NCBI RefSeq assembly: GCF_022549355.1
Contig: NZ_JAKZGL010000008.1
Coordinates: forward strand, 85,162 to 149,161
Source: Acinetobacter sp. NIPH 2699
Lineage (GTDB): Bacteria; Pseudomonadota; Gammaproteobacteria; Pseudomonadales; Moraxellaceae
Direction of reading: 5' to 3'
Length of the DNA stretch: 64,000 bases
Below the pieces are notes generated by a model. It did no database searches. It was not told the origin of the DNA and was given only the letters and a program-made list of their open reading frames with translations. This document shows, piece by piece, positions 18,310-27,471 of the stretch. The position numbers and the translations under genes are program-made. Every line of letters starts with the position of its first letter. The stretch's first letter is position 1.

Positions 18310-18843
18310 TTATTGATAAATAATTGTGTATTGTACTGAAGTTGTTACTTCACCAGCAGTAGATGCGCCAGTAGCGTAGTATTCAGCATAGTAGTTCAAA
18401 TCAGCGCTACCGCCTTCAACAACATCAACCCACTGAGAGTTAGTTTGAGCACCTGTAGCGCCAGCAGCGAGCACTGGAATTACTTGGTTGTTGTTACCTA
18501 ATAATTGGATATCAACGTTTTGTGCACCAGCTGCAGCTTGGTTGATTAAACGACCTGTATTGAAATCAACAGTTGCGCCTGGCTCGAAGTAAGTAGCAAC
18601 TTTACCTTCTGAACAATCTTCTAAGTTGATTTGGAAAGGAGTACGACCTGCAACATCGCCAGCATTTGCTAGAGTCTGTCTAGAAACTGTTGGAAGAGTA
18701 ACGATAAAATCTTTACCCGCTGGAGTAACGATGTTACAAGTTTTGTCAGTAACTAAACCATTGATTGTAATAGTACCATCAGCAGCTTGTGCATTAGCAA
18801 TACCTACAACTGAAAGTGTAGCGATCAAAGCAAGTTTTTTCAT
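18310..18843 (-). CDS. Major fimbrial subunit (type 1 pilin family)
   Basis: 177 residues: signal peptide ending at AQA, then a mature pilin opening ADGTITINGLVTDKTC. The family disulfide is Cys36-Cys77, and the protein ends in a strand with the penultimate aromatic (SVQYTIIYQ) recognised by PapD-type chaperones. Codon use is cleaner and less AT-rich than in neighbouring genes, as for a highly expressed structural protein. It is the first gene of the operon, transcribed from the AT-rich region upstream. Confidence 0.93.
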   Translation of the reverse strand: MKKLALIATLSVVGIANAQAADGTITINGLVTDKTCNIVTPAGKDFIVTLPTVSRQTLANAGDVAGRTPFQINLEDCSEGKVATYFEPGATVDFNTGRLINQAAAGAQNVDIQLLGNNNQVIPVLAAGATGAQTNSQWVDVVEGGSADLNYYAEYYATGASTAGEVTTSVQYTIIYQ

Positions 18844-19316
18844 AATAATATCTCGAATACATCAGCTAAAAAATTGAATTAGATTACTTTTTCAGGTTAT
18901 TTTTGCGCCGAACAAGTAATGAGCGAAATATACCAGTTATTAAAAAAAATGCAAACTCCGTCACAAAAATAAATTTATTAATCATATATTATACAATTCC
19001 TAAGTAAGTCCCTGTTTATTTTTATCTTTTTATTAGAAAAATTAATCTTATTTGTTAGTTTTGTGAAAAATCATGCAAAAAACCATTAATTTTTTTAAGT
19101 AAAAATTGAGTAAATGTTTATTTTTTGTTCAAAATTAAGCTTTTTTTATATGAATTTTTTATGACAAATATTAAGTGTTGAGACAGTTTTTTGAATTTTG
19201 AGTCAAAAAAGTTCGGCATTAACAAAAATGCTTAATTGGTTTTAAGAATTTCTTAAGATTGGGAGCTTAGTTTTTAAGCATGGTCTGATGGTAAAAACAC
19301 CAATAAGGAGATTTCG
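18844..19316. other. AT-rich regulatory region between the pilus operon and a divergent gene
   Basis: About 470 bases with no supportable ORF and long T and A runs. It must hold the pilus promoter on one side and the promoter for the gene at 19317 on the other. I looked for inverted repeats that would suggest an invertible phase switch and found none of convincing length. The very high AT content is the sort that H-NS-like silencers bind. Confidence 0.5.
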
Positions 19317-19664
19317 ATGAACATGCTTTATACCCATAAACCAAATTACTATTTCTTTGCTCATAAATTTGTCCTGTTTTTAGAAGGCTATCTAAAAAGT
19401 CATTCTACAGAGCAGCGTACCAGTTTTAATTTACAAACGATTTATGATCTATTTGGTCATGATCGAGCTTCCAGTACAACAAATTTGGAAGGTATTTTGA
19501 ATATTGCAGATGAATATGTACTTGAAACTGATGAAGGACAGCAAGCATTGATTCGTGCTTACCATGTGCATTTAGATAATCACGTACTGAGTCTAGAATT
19601 TAATCCAAAAGCTGTTGCCAGTTTGAAAGGGGGGCAAATTATTGTCAGCCCACAAGCGGCTTAA
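19317..19664 (+). CDS. Conserved-looking small protein, unknown function
   Basis: 115 residues, soluble, no signal peptide. AAGGAG just before the ATG is a strong binding site, so the start is firm. The sequence has a basic-aromatic N-terminus (HKPNYYFFAHKFVLFLEGYLK) and a C-terminal beta-like part. No family recognised. It is monocistronic with its own terminator. Confidence 0.65.
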   Translation: MNMLYTHKPNYYFFAHKFVLFLEGYLKSHSTEQRTSFNLQTIYDLFGHDRASSTTNLEGILNIADEYVLETDEGQQALIRAYHVHLDNHVLSLEFNPKAVASLKGGQIIVSPQAA

Positions 19665-19696
19665 TCTTATAGGTAAGAGTAAATTCATCTTTGATA

Positions 19697-19732
19697 CACT
19701 GAGTTCTGGATCATTTAACTCAGTGTTTTTAT
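19697..19732 (+). terminator. Terminator after the small gene at 19317
   Basis: A perfect ten-base-pair stem, ACACTGAGTT at 19697-19706 with AACTCAGTGT at 19718-19727, followed by T residues. Confidence 0.82.
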
Positions 19733-19797
19733 CAAGCTGATTTAAAGTCCGTTATTGGTTATTATACATCCATCTAATCAAGTGATCAGAATGTGCT

Positions 19798-20010
19798 ATG
19801 GATAAAGACTTTAACTCAGAAACCTATACCGTAGATGAAAGTATTGGCGATACTCTTTTATGGTTGATGCATCATCAAGAGATCTTTGACTCATTTCATT
19901 TTGATGTACATACGCAAGAGTTGTCTGTTACCCATGCAGCAGGTGTGGATATCATCCGAATAGGCATGTTTTTAAATGCCAAATACGGCATATTGGTCAC
20001 ATCAATTTAA
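19798..20010 (+). CDS. Small acidic protein, unknown function
   Basis: 70 residues, acidic, no membrane segment. It begins MDKDFNSETYTVDESIGDT and ends in a short hydrophobic strand. It lies between two terminators, so it has its own transcription unit, which supports it being a real gene. Family not recognised. Confidence 0.5.
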   Translation: MDKDFNSETYTVDESIGDTLLWLMHHQEIFDSFHFDVHTQELSVTHAAGVDIIRIGMFLNAKYGILVTSI

Positions 20011-20031
20011 CGCTATTTATATTTTGTTTAG

Positions 20032-20063
20032 AAAAAAGCCTTGTCGAGTGACAAGGCTTTTTT
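20032..20063. terminator. Bidirectional terminator before bioB
   Basis: Thirteen-base-pair stem, 20032-20044 with 20051-20063, with A6 on the left and T run on the right, shared by the small gene and the convergent bioB. Confidence 0.88.
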
Positions 20064-20066
20064 TGT

Positions 20067-21056
20067 TTATGCGCTCATGGCATCGACAGAGAGTTCTACA
20101 ACCGTTGGCTTCGGTTTTTCAGCGGTTAAACCGAGTTTGGCAAATAAAACTTGGTCTTTACCTTCACCCGCGTTTGGTGTGGTTAAGAGCTTTTCACCAG
20201 AGAATAACGAATTCGCGCCAGCCATAAATGCCAGTGCTTGATCAGAATCACTTAAAGACTCACGACCAGCAGATAAACGAATATAACTATGTGGCATGAT
20301 GATACGTGCAACAGCGATTGTGCGTATCCATTCGGTAACATCCAGTTTTTCAACATCGGCAAGTGGTGTGCCTTCGATTGGTACCAGCATGTTAATTGGC
20401 ACGGACTCAGGATGGACAGGCATAGTTGCAAGTTCATGCAATAAACCAATACGGTCATTGCGGCTTTCACCTAAACCAACAATACCACCGCTGCATACTT
20501 TCATGCCTGCTTGACGTACATGATCAAGGGTATCAAGGCGATCATCAAAAGTACGAGTACTAATAATATGTGAATAATATTCGCGTGATGTATCAAGGTT
20601 GTGGTTGTAATAATCTAAACCTGCATCTTTTAGGCGTTCTGCTTGAGATTGATTGAGCATCCCTAATGTCATACAGGTTTCTAAACCAAGTGCTTTGACT
20701 TCACGTACCATTTCCAATACATACGGCATATCACGCTCATGCGGATTACGCCAAGCTGCACCCATACAGAAACGAGATGAACCAGACTCTTTTGCTGATA
20801 GTGCTTCACGAATGACTTTATCGACCGCGATACGCTTTTCAGCTTCTAATTTAGAATCATAACGAGCTGATTGTGAGCAGTACTTACAGTCTTCTGGGCA
20901 TTTGCCTGTTTTAATAGAAAGCAGGGTACTGACTTGAATCGTATTGGCTTGGAAATGTTGACGATGAACACCTTGCGCTTCGAATACTAAGTCTAAAAAT
21001 GGTTGATCATATAGGGCTTGGATTTCATCACGAGTCCAGTCATTACGTACAGTCAT
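20067..21056 (-). CDS. bioB: Biotin synthase
   Basis: Radical SAM enzyme inserting sulfur into dethiobiotin, the last step of biotin synthesis. The cluster motif CPEDCKYC (CX3CX2C) is near residue 60, and the family stretches [21 protein letters not shown] and RLSAGRE are present. I place the start at the ATG complementary to 21054-21056 ([11 protein letters not shown]), which is how I remember Acinetobacter homologues beginning and which has GGAT upstream; an in-frame ATG four codons earlier is also possible. No other bio genes are adjacent, so bioB stands alone here. Confidence 0.95.
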   Translation of the reverse strand: MTVRNDWTRDEIQALYDQPFLDLVFEAQGVHRQHFQANTIQVSTLLSIKTGKCPEDCKYCSQSARYDSKLEAEKRIAVDKVIREALSAKESGSSRFCMGAAWRNPHERDMPYVLEMVREVKALGLETCMTLGMLNQSQAERLKDAGLDYYNHNLDTSREYYSHIISTRTFDDRLDTLDHVRQAGMKVCSGGIVGLGESRNDRIGLLHELATMPVHPESVPINMLVPIEGTPLADVEKLDVTEWIRTIAVARIIMPHSYIRLSAGRESLSDSDQALAFMAGANSLFSGEKLLTTPNAGEGKDQVLFAKLGLTAEKPKPTVVELSVDAMSA

Positions 21057-21135
21057 TGTTATATCCATGATGATAGATTACGTTTGTTGAGATTAATCAT
21101 ACAGAAATCATGCCAAAGCCAAAGGGCAAAAAACA

Positions 21136-22263
21136 TCATTTTTCTATTTGATGCACAATTGCTTGGCGCGATTGTTGTTGAATTGCCCAATCAATATGTA
21201 CATTTACAATCTCATCGTGCCATATTTTTGCTTCATGCAATTTGGCTACGATTTCAGCTGAGTATGGCGCATTTCCTAAACCGATTGCAATATTACGCTT
21301 AAAGGATTGATAGCCCGTACGGCGGATTGGGCTGCCTTCTGTATTGGCTAAAAATGTTGTTTCATCCCATTGCCATATTTCGAGTAGGCTGATGTTGTCT
21401 AAACCATGCCGAGGATCGAAGTCTGGAATCGAAGCCATCTTGGCAAAACTATTCCACGGACAAATCAGTTGGCAATCATCACAACCAAAAATACGATTAC
21501 CAATACCTTGACGCAAGTCTTCGGGGATAATACCTTTATATTCAATGGTCAAATAAGCAATACATTTTCTTGCATCGAGCATATAAGGCTCAACAATGGC
21601 TTGCGTTGGGCATATATCAATACAGGCAGTACATGAACCACAATGCGCGGTGGCAGGTTGATCAAAGGGGAGATCAAGTGAAGTAAATAGCTCACCTAAG
21701 ACAAAGAAAGAACCTGATTTTTTGTGGATTAGTAATGTATGTTTCCCTGTCCATCCCATGCCTGCACTTTCAGCTAAAGATTTTTCAAAAATTGGAGCTG
21801 AGTCTGCGAAAGGACGTGACTCAAAATCGCCCACTTTCTCTTTAATACGAGTTGCTAGGGTTTTAAGTCGTCCACGCATGATCTTATGGTAATCACGTCC
21901 ACGTGCATAACGCGCAATGATGGCTGAATTTGGTTCAAATGGTACATAACGGGACTTTGGTGATGCCACAAGATAGTTCATTCGCACACAAATAATGCTT
22001 TTTGTGCCAGGGACAAGTAAGGTTGGATTCGCACGTTTTTCTAAGTTTTCTTCTAAATAGTGCATGTCAGCATGATAGCCACGTTTTAAATATTCTTCGA
22101 AACGTGGCATTTGATCTTGAGCATCTGGTTTAGCAATGACACAATCAGCAAAGCCCAAGTCCAAAGCTTGTGCTTTTATCCATGCTTTAAGTTCTTGAGG
22201 ATCAAACTGTTGTAGCCCAATCTTATGAGACAGTTTTTGAGACGATGCAGTGGAAGAAGCCAT
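21136..22263 (-). CDS. queG: Epoxyqueuosine reductase
   Basis: Cobalamin- and iron-sulfur-dependent reductase for the last step of queuosine formation in GUN-anticodon tRNAs. Two ferredoxin-like cysteine sets are visible: CGSCTACIDICP and CDDCQLICPWN, plus the family stretch FADSAPIFEKSLAESAGMGW. I start at ATG 22261-22263 (MASSTASSQKL), giving 375 residues, near the usual length. An upstream in-frame ATG at 22377 would run through the start of the divergent nnrDE gene and is unlikely. Confidence 0.93.
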   Translation of the reverse strand: MASSTASSQKLSHKIGLQQFDPQELKAWIKAQALDLGFADCVIAKPDAQDQMPRFEEYLKRGYHADMHYLEENLEKRANPTLLVPGTKSIICVRMNYLVASPKSRYVPFEPNSAIIARYARGRDYHKIMRGRLKTLATRIKEKVGDFESRPFADSAPIFEKSLAESAGMGWTGKHTLLIHKKSGSFFVLGELFTSLDLPFDQPATAHCGSCTACIDICPTQAIVEPYMLDARKCIAYLTIEYKGIIPEDLRQGIGNRIFGCDDCQLICPWNSFAKMASIPDFDPRHGLDNISLLEIWQWDETTFLANTEGSPIRRTGYQSFKRNIAIGLGNAPYSAEIVAKLHEAKIWHDEIVNVHIDWAIQQQSRQAIVHQIEK

Positions 22264-22286
22264 AAACCAATAATAGGGGTATAAAC

Positions 22287-23789
22287 ATGCAACGCCCAGT
22301 TTACCATAGCCCAGTTTATGATAGCCAAAGTATTCAAGCATGGGAGCAACGTTGGTTTGCTCAGCAAAATTCTTCACTTGGTCTTATGCAACAAGCTGCT
22401 TGGGCAATAACACAACAACTTCTTAAACAGTTTCTACAAAATCACATTCAAAGAATTGCGATTTGGTGTGGTCAAGGCAACAACGCAGGTGATGGTTATT
22501 ATATTGCTGCTTTTCTAAAGCAACAGGGTTTTAGCGTTACCGTGTTTTCATCAGATCTAGGCGAATCTGTTGATTTAAAATACGCCTATGAATATGCTCA
22601 ATCCCATCAGGTGGAAATTGAAACCATTCATTATTTATTAGCTGAACATGACGTTAATTCAAATTTACCAATTTTTGATTGCCATATTGATGCTTTATTT
22701 GGCATTGGCTTAAATCGTGAGTTAAATCAAAGCTGGCAAAATACTATTCAACTGTTTAATGCACAAACAGGCGTAAAAATCTCAATTGATATTCCTAGCG
22801 GTCTACATGCCAATACAGGGCAGGCTTTACCTTGTGCGATTCAAGCCAATCAGACTTTTACCATACTGGGATATAAGACAGGACTGTTTACAGGACAGGG
22901 TAAAGAATATGTTGGGCAATTGCAGTTAGTCAGTCTGATTCCAACTGATGAAGAACTAAAGCCAGTCGCGTATTTATCACCTGAGAAAATTAATTTGCCG
23001 AAACGCCAAGCTTTTGGTCATAAAGGCAGTTATGGGCATGTGCTGGTGGTCGGCGGTCATGCAGATATGGGCGGAGCCGTTATTATGGCTGCCGAAGCTG
23101 CTTTTTCTGCGGGCGCGGGAAAAGTCAGTGTGGTGTGTCATGCCAGACATCATCAAGCGATTTTGTCGCGTTCACCGAATATTATGGTTCGAGATATTAA
23201 TGTTCTGGATCAAAAGACCATTCAGCACTTATTAAACCAAGTCGATGCTGTTTGTTTTGGTATGGGCTTAGGGCGAGATCAATGGGCCGAACATATATTT
23301 GAGCAATGGTTTGATCTACTTAATCAAAATTCGCAATTAGAAGTGGTATTCGATGCCGATGGGCTTTGGTTTTTGGCAAAGTGCCCACAACAGTTAAATG
23401 CTCATATTTATGCCACACCGCATTCAGGCGAAGCGGCAACATTATTGGACTGTACGGCTGCGGAAATTGAACAAGATCGAATCGCGGCTATTCAGCAGTT
23501 ACAACAAAAATATGCAGGGCAATGGGTGCTGAAAGGTGCAGGTAGTTTGATTTTAGAAGATGACTTATTTATCTGTACCCAAGGTAATGCGGGCATGGGT
23601 ACAGGCGGAATGGGCGATGTCTTGGCAGGGATGATTGCCAGCTTAAAAGCACAGTTTCATCAGCATGTTAAATTGCATGAAATCGTCAGCCTACACGCGC
23701 AAGCAGGTGATCTTTTAGCGGAAAGCGGTATGCGTGGTTTACAAGCACATGAAATGGGGAAAATGATTTATAAAGTGGTGAATGGTTAA
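22287..23789 (+). CDS. nnr: Bifunctional NAD(P)H-hydrate repair enzyme
   Basis: Repairs hydrated NADH and NADPH. The N-terminal domain (about 1-215, YjeF_N/NnrE) is the epimerase, with [13 protein letters not shown] and DALFGIG. The C-terminal domain (about 230-500, NnrD) is the ADP-dependent dehydratase of the ribokinase fold, with [16 protein letters not shown] and [14 protein letters not shown]. It starts 23 bases from queG on the opposite strand, so their promoters must overlap. Its stop overlaps the 3' end of ruvC by four bases, convergent. Confidence 0.93.
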   Translation: MQRPVYHSPVYDSQSIQAWEQRWFAQQNSSLGLMQQAAWAITQQLLKQFLQNHIQRIAIWCGQGNNAGDGYYIAAFLKQQGFSVTVFSSDLGESVDLKYAYEYAQSHQVEIETIHYLLAEHDVNSNLPIFDCHIDALFGIGLNRELNQSWQNTIQLFNAQTGVKISIDIPSGLHANTGQALPCAIQANQTFTILGYKTGLFTGQGKEYVGQLQLVSLIPTDEELKPVAYLSPEKINLPKRQAFGHKGSYGHVLVVGGHADMGGAVIMAAEAAFSAGAGKVSVVCHARHHQAILSRSPNIMVRDINVLDQKTIQHLLNQVDAVCFGMGLGRDQWAEHIFEQWFDLLNQNSQLEVVFDADGLWFLAKCPQQLNAHIYATPHSGEAATLLDCTAAEIEQDRIAAIQQLQQKYAGQWVLKGAGSLILEDDLFICTQGNAGMGTGGMGDVLAGMIASLKAQFHQHVKLHEIVSLHAQAGDLLAESGMRGLQAHEMGKMIYKVVNG

Positions 23790-24331
23790 CGCCGTCTACT
23801 GCTTGAACGACTCCGTCCACGTGCCATACCACCTAAAGCATTTAACACTGCCAGTTTAGTCATACTTCCTGAAGCGTGTGCATGACAAATCGCAGCAGCA
23901 AGAGCATCAGCAGCATCAGCTTGAGGCTGAATACTTAAATTGAGTAGGCGCATGACCATCATTTGTACTTGTTCTTTTTCCGCAGCACCATAGCCGACAA
24001 CGGATTGTTTAATTTGGCGTGCGGTATATTCTGCAACTTTTAAATCTAAATTGACCAGTGCGGCAATCGCTGCACCACGCGCTTGACCAAGCTTTAGAGC
24101 TGAGTCTGGGTTTTGCGCCATAAAGACTTGTTCTACAGCAGCTTCTGTTGGTCCATGAAATTTAACAATACGTTCAACACCTGCAAAAATGCGTTTTAAG
24201 CGTTCAGGCATTTCCTGTGTTTCAGTACGAATAGTCCCTGCGTCAACAAAACGTAACTTGTTGCCATCTTTTTCGATAATTCCGTAACCTGTTAAACGTG
24301 AACCAGGGTCAATACCAATAATGAGTGACAT
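23786..24331 (-). CDS. ruvC: Holliday junction resolvase RuvC
   Basis: 181-residue endonuclease that cuts Holliday junctions with RuvAB. Catalytic acidic residues are visible as D8 in [13 protein letters not shown]67 in EQVFMAQNP, and Asp residues in the [15 protein letters not shown] stretch. The C-terminus is Arg/Ser-rich. ruvA and ruvB are not adjacent in this window, unlike in E. coli. It converges with nnrDE with a four-base overlap and no terminator between them. Confidence 0.95.
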   Translation of the reverse strand: MSLIIGIDPGSRLTGYGIIEKDGNKLRFVDAGTIRTETQEMPERLKRIFAGVERIVKFHGPTEAAVEQVFMAQNPDSALKLGQARGAAIAALVNLDLKVAEYTARQIKQSVVGYGAAEKEQVQMMVMRLLNLSIQPQADAADALAAAICHAHASGSMTKLAVLNALGGMARGRSRSSSRRR

Positions 24332-24734
24332 GAAGCACTATAAAAAATAAAAGATGATTGATATTGTTACATAACGCGCTTTTAGCTGCATGATAATTTT
24401 GTAGTATTTTGAATTATAAGGATATAGTTGTTTTATTGAACAAGGCTTATATTTCGTTGACTAAGATATTGTCGTCTTTAATAAAAAAGTTCAGCAGCTT
24501 TCAATGAATCTATTCATAACTTCGGATAGTTATCAATATCAAATCGCGGAAAGGAAAATTGCGGCTAGATACAAAAACCAAAATCTTAGTTCGTGAAAAA
24601 ATTGAATTTATTGAATCAATTAATGACGGTTGTGTATGGCTTTCATGTGTCTTTATTAATTAGTGTGTGTTTTGAACAATTAGTGCAATAAATGAACATA
24701 AAATATGTATTATCCAGCTTTATTGGTAATTAAC
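24332..24734. other. Intergenic region between ruvC and the initiator tRNA
   Basis: About 400 bases without a supportable gene. One frame (about 24540-24660) reads open for some 45 codons with plausible composition (DTKTKILVREKIEF) but lacks a good start, so it may be the remnant of a gene. Otherwise nothing recognisable. Confidence 0.4.
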
Positions 24735-24763
24735 TTGCTTATTGAAATATAAGCGCGTATAAA
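24735..24763 (+). promoter_or_regulatory. Sigma-70 promoter of the initiator tRNA
   Basis: TTGCTT at 24735-24740 and TATAAA at 24758-24763 are 17 bases apart, with a GC-containing discriminator and the tRNA beginning 37 bases downstream, as expected for a strong stable-RNA promoter. Confidence 0.65.
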
Positions 24764-24799
24764 GCACTTCATTGATCTTATATGTAGATCAAATGTTGA

Positions 24800-24876
<77 letters not shown>

Positions 24877-25050
24877 ATTAAAAGTTAATTGAATTTAGCT
24901 CTGTGATGTATTTAAAATTGCTGTTGAATAAGTAAAGACAGCAATATAGTTAGCTTAAATAACCCTAAGTAAAGCTAAAAATTATTAGATTCTAGAAATG
25001 TAGTTATCCTCTCTCATTTATCTAGCGTTGTAGTAAACAAAATCGATCAT

Positions 25051-25296
25051 TTGAGCTCAGGAATGAGTGATATTGTGTTAAAAATTATCAATGAATGGCG
25101 TGTAGCCAAAGCTATAAATGGCAAAGAGATTTGTGTGAAAATCATCCCTTTAAAACGCCAACAAAATACGTTGAATGGCTTTAAATGGGTGGAAGTAGGT
25201 AAGAAAGTACTATTACCGTCTGGTCAAGAAATTGACTTTAACTTAGATGGTAAAAGCTTTTATACCGATGTTAATCAGTTATATCGATTAACATAG
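25051..25296 (+). CDS. Small unknown protein paired with a cold-shock gene (intact copy)
   Basis: 81 residues, basic, soluble; a second possible start is the ATG at 25063. The C-terminal half (FKWVEVGKKVLLPSGQEIDFNLDGKSFYTDVNQLYRLT) is nearly repeated in a decayed copy at 25857-26079, and each copy precedes a cold-shock gene by about 110 bases. The pairing suggests a short operon unit duplicated in tandem. The protein looks strand-rich and could bind nucleic acid, but I recognise no family. Confidence 0.6.
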   Translation: MSSGMSDIVLKIINEWRVAKAINGKEICVKIIPLKRQQNTLNGFKWVEVGKKVLLPSGQEIDFNLDGKSFYTDVNQLYRLT

Positions 25297-25403
25297 TAGT
25301 TTTTTGCACTTGAAATATCTATTTAATACAAATAGATTGAGTTCAATCATAATATAAATATTTTGATTGAACTCATAAATTAACATGAACAAGGTTTAGA
25401 AGT

Positions 25404-25613
25404 ATGACTGATACAGTTACAGGTACAGTGAAGTGGTTTAACGAAACTAAAGGTTTTGGTTTCATTCAAGCTGACTCAGGGCAAGATGTTTTTGCTCATT
25501 TTAGCGAAATCCAAAGCAGTGGTTTCAAAGTTTTACACGAAGGCCAACGCGTTTCATTTGTCCTTGGTCAAGGTAAAAAAGGACCACAAGCTACTAGTAT
25601 CTCTGTAATCTAA
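25404..25613 (+). CDS. CspA-family cold-shock protein, copy 1
   Basis: 69 residues, a single cold-shock OB fold with both RNA-binding motifs: KGFGFIQ (RNP1) and VFAHFS (RNP2). Such proteins melt RNA secondary structure, act as RNA chaperones, and are often but not always cold-induced. Nearly identical to the copies at 26.2 and 26.8 kb, so the three arose by local duplication. It follows the small ORF at 25051 by 107 bases and ends in its own terminator. Confidence 0.93.
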   Translation: MTDTVTGTVKWFNETKGFGFIQADSGQDVFAHFSEIQSSGFKVLHEGQRVSFVLGQGKKGPQATSISVI

Positions 25614-25635
25614 CTCAGATATTTAGTTAAAAAAG

Positions 25636-25660
25636 AAGCCCGCGATCGTGGGCTTTTTTT
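25636..25660 (+). terminator. Terminator after cold-shock gene copy 1
   Basis: AAGCCC at 25636-25641 pairs with GGGCTT at 25650-25655 around a CGATCG core, followed by a T run. Confidence 0.82.
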
Positions 25661-25725
25661 GTGACTTTGTTCCATTCTAAATAAGATTGGCACTTTCTAA
25701 CTTGGAATTTGGAGAGTGTAATGAA

Positions 25726-25960
25726 AACAACAGTTAAGAGAACTCTACACTGAGTTGTTTAACTCCTTTCTCTAAGTCCAGAATACACTGTTGTTCTGAG
25801 GATAGCACGTTTGCTTGGACCTATAGAATTCGCTACACGAATTCACTTATTATCCCATGTTGAATAATTTAAAAGCGTGGCTGTAGCCAATAACATTCTA
25901 AAAAAAGCGCATGTGTACTTTCTGATAGATCATGTTAATAAAAGTACGCGGTAATGTTAT
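25726..25960 (+). repeat. Cluster of inverted repeats between the two small-ORF copies
   Basis: Three separate perfect inverted repeats: AACAACAGT 25726-25734 with ACTGTTGTT 25787-25795; GAATTCG 25826-25832 with CGAATTC 25838-25844; and a nested pair, ATAACATT 25890-25897 with AATGTTAT 25953-25960 enclosing GTACTTT 25915-25921 with AAAGTAC 25941-25947. The last set lies inside the decayed ORF. They could be long cold-shock leader structure, a small mobile-element scar, or both. Confidence 0.45.
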
Positions 25961-26079
25961 CCAACAAATGGCTAAAAGCAGGTAAAAAGATGTTTTTGAA
26001 GTCTGATCAAGAAATTGAATTTAACCAAGACGGAAAAAGTTTCTATACTTTGGTTAATAAGCTATATCGCTTGACCTAA
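25857..26079 (+). pseudogene. Decayed second copy of the small unknown ORF
   Basis: The 3' part (25954-26079) encodes a 41-residue stretch, NKWLKAGKKMFLKSDQEIEF and onward to LVNKLYRLT, matching the C-terminal half of the protein at 25051-25296 almost residue for residue. Upstream of it the reading frame shifts and meets stop codons (a TAG follows MLNNLKAWL), though weak similarity continues to about 25857. Position and spacing to the next cold-shock gene equal those of copy 1. A shorter functional product starting at 25954 cannot be excluded. Confidence 0.6.
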
Positions 26080-26194
26080 AATTTGGTATGCTTGTAGTAT
26101 CTGTTTATGCAAAATAGATAGAGTTAAAATCAGAAGCAGTTGTGTTTCTAATTTGACTTTTTTTTTAACAAAAGATTTTAAAGGTTTAGGTTTT

Positions 26195-26404
26195 ATGTCT
26201 GAAACTGTTAACGGAACTGTAAAGTGGTTCAACGAAACTAAAGGTTTTGGTTTTATTCAAGCTGACTCAGGGCAAGACGTTTTTGCTCATTTTAGCGAAA
26301 TCCAAAGCAGCGGTTTTAAAGTTTTACACGAAGGTCAACGCGTTAAGTTTGAGCTTGGTCAAGGTAAAAAAGGACCACAAGCTACAAACATTACCGTTAT
26401 CTAA
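26195..26404 (+). CDS. CspA-family cold-shock protein, copy 2
   Basis: 69 residues, RNP1 KGFGFIQ and RNP2 VFAHFS intact; differs from copy 1 by a few residues near both ends. I start at ATG 26195, with AGG seven bases upstream and a length that matches the paralogues, rather than at 26153, which would add a hydrophobic extension. It follows the decayed ORF by 115 bases and ends in a terminator of its own. Confidence 0.92.
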   Translation: MSETVNGTVKWFNETKGFGFIQADSGQDVFAHFSEIQSSGFKVLHEGQRVKFELGQGKKGPQATNITVI

Positions 26405-26426
26405 CAGAAGTCATTCGGTAAAAAAG

Positions 26427-26450
26427 AAGCTCACACAAGTGGGCTTTTTT
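26427..26450 (+). terminator. Terminator after cold-shock gene copy 2
   Basis: AAGCTCAC at 26427-26434 pairs with GTGGGCTT at 26439-26446 with a four-base loop and T tail. Confidence 0.82.
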
Positions 26451-26630
26451 ACGTCTTAAAAATAGGTACAGTATTATTCTAGAAAAATATATGAAAATTT
26501 GGTCTGATGATATTTGAAAGAAGTATGATTAAAGTGAATACTTTTAAGCTTTTGAAAAGAAATAGGTTTTTACTAGGAAAATATATGGGTTTGAAAAATC
26601 TATAATTTTGATATGTTTAGAGGGGATGTG

Positions 26631-26660
26631 TTGCACAGAAAAAGTAAAATGGTGTATAGT
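26631..26660 (+). promoter_or_regulatory. Promoter of cold-shock gene copy 3 with a long leader
   Basis: TTGCAC at 26631-26636 and TATAGT at 26655-26660 are 18 bases apart. The predicted transcript would carry a 5' leader of about 150 bases before the start at 26820, typical of cold-shock mRNAs, whose leaders control stability and translation. The rest of the gap from 26451 shows no gene. Confidence 0.55.
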
Positions 26661-26819
26661 TAAAGGCAACTAGAAGAATAACACTGTTGATTCAACAAAT
26701 CTTTTCATTTCGTAGTTTAATCAAACCTTTCGTTTTATCAGATTTAGTTTCATCGTTTATTATTTCAAGTTAATTGCTATTAAGCATCTAAAATATTTCT
26801 GAAAAAATAGGTTAAAGAT

Positions 26820-27032
26820 ATGTCTAATACTGTGACTGGTACGGTTAAGTGGTTCAACGAAACTAAAGGTTTTGGTTTCATTCATGCTGATTCTGGACAA
26901 GACGTTTTCGCTCATTTTAGCGAAATCCAAAGTGATGGTTTTAAAGTTCTTCATGAAGGTCAACGCGTGTCTTTTACCATTGCTGACGGTAAAAAAGGCC
27001 CTCAAGCGACGGGTATTACTGTCGTTGCTTAA
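26820..27032 (+). CDS. CspA-family cold-shock protein, copy 3
   Basis: 70 residues, again with KGFGFIH (RNP1) and VFAHFS (RNP2). It is the most diverged of the three ([21 protein letters not shown] at the end). Unlike copies 1 and 2 it has no small-ORF partner upstream but has a recognisable promoter and long leader. An antisense frame over it is an artefact of the biased codon pattern. Confidence 0.93.
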   Translation: MSNTVTGTVKWFNETKGFGFIHADSGQDVFAHFSEIQSDGFKVLHEGQRVSFTIADGKKGPQATGITVVA

Positions 27033-27050
27033 TACAAGTCGTATGATTTG

Positions 27051-27080
27051 AAAAAAGCTCACGTTAGTGAGCTTTTTTTA
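27051..27080 (+). terminator. Terminator after cold-shock gene copy 3
   Basis: Twelve-base-pair stem AAAAAAGCTCAC with GTGAGCTTTTTT (27051-27062 and 27067-27078), loop GTTA, T tail. Confidence 0.9.
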
Positions 27081-27219
27081 TGATGTACTCATTTTTGTCA
27101 TAAATTAACTATTTGGTCAAAATATTGCTCTAAATTGATCTACGACTTTTTGCTAATTTCAATTTATAAGTTTTGCAGGCAAATTAATAAGCGTAGTACA
27201 TTTTGTGAGCATTAAAGTT

Positions 27220-27336
27220 ATGGAAAACTTAGAGCCGTATACTCAAGGGTTTGAGAAAGAAGTTCATGTGAATTGTAAACGTTCTTTAGGTACATTATTA
27301 GTGAGCTTCGTGGTCTTGATCGCAACGAGTCTATAA
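27220..27336 (+). CDS. Possible 38-residue single-pass membrane peptide
   Basis: ATG at 27220 opens 38 codons: a charged, soluble N-terminal half (MENLEPYTQGFEKEVHVN) and a C-terminal hydrophobic segment (LGTLLVSFVVLIATSL) that could span the membrane. A strong terminator begins eight bases after the stop, which suggests that something is transcribed here. The upstream AAAG is only a weak binding site. Too short to judge by homology without a search. Confidence 0.4.
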   Translation: MENLEPYTQGFEKEVHVNCKRSLGTLLVSFVVLIATSL

Positions 27337-27343
27337 GCAAAAG

Positions 27344-27368
27344 AAAAGCATCTTCGGATGCTTTTTTA
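27344..27368 (+). terminator. Terminator with UUCG loop
   Basis: AAAAGCATC at 27344-27352 pairs with GATGCTTTT at 27357-27365 around a TTCG tetraloop, followed by T residues. Confidence 0.88.
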
Positions 27369-27471
27369 TTGAAGAAAATTTTCAGCAATACAAATATAGT
27401 TGTGTTTCAAATCATAGACATAAGATTGCACTTTTTTTGCTATCTTTATTCTTTTGCAAGAATATAAACGT

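Noticed and set aside
18844..19316. Invertible promoter (phase switch) for the pilus operon
   Set aside because: No inverted repeat of useful length and no recombinase gene nearby.
24540..24661. Open stretch of about 45 codons before the initiator tRNA
   Set aside because: Lacks a proper start codon with binding site; may be a gene remnant but cannot be shown.
26760..27062. 100-residue antisense frame over cold-shock copy 3
   Set aside because: Arises from the strong codon pattern of the csp gene on the other strand.
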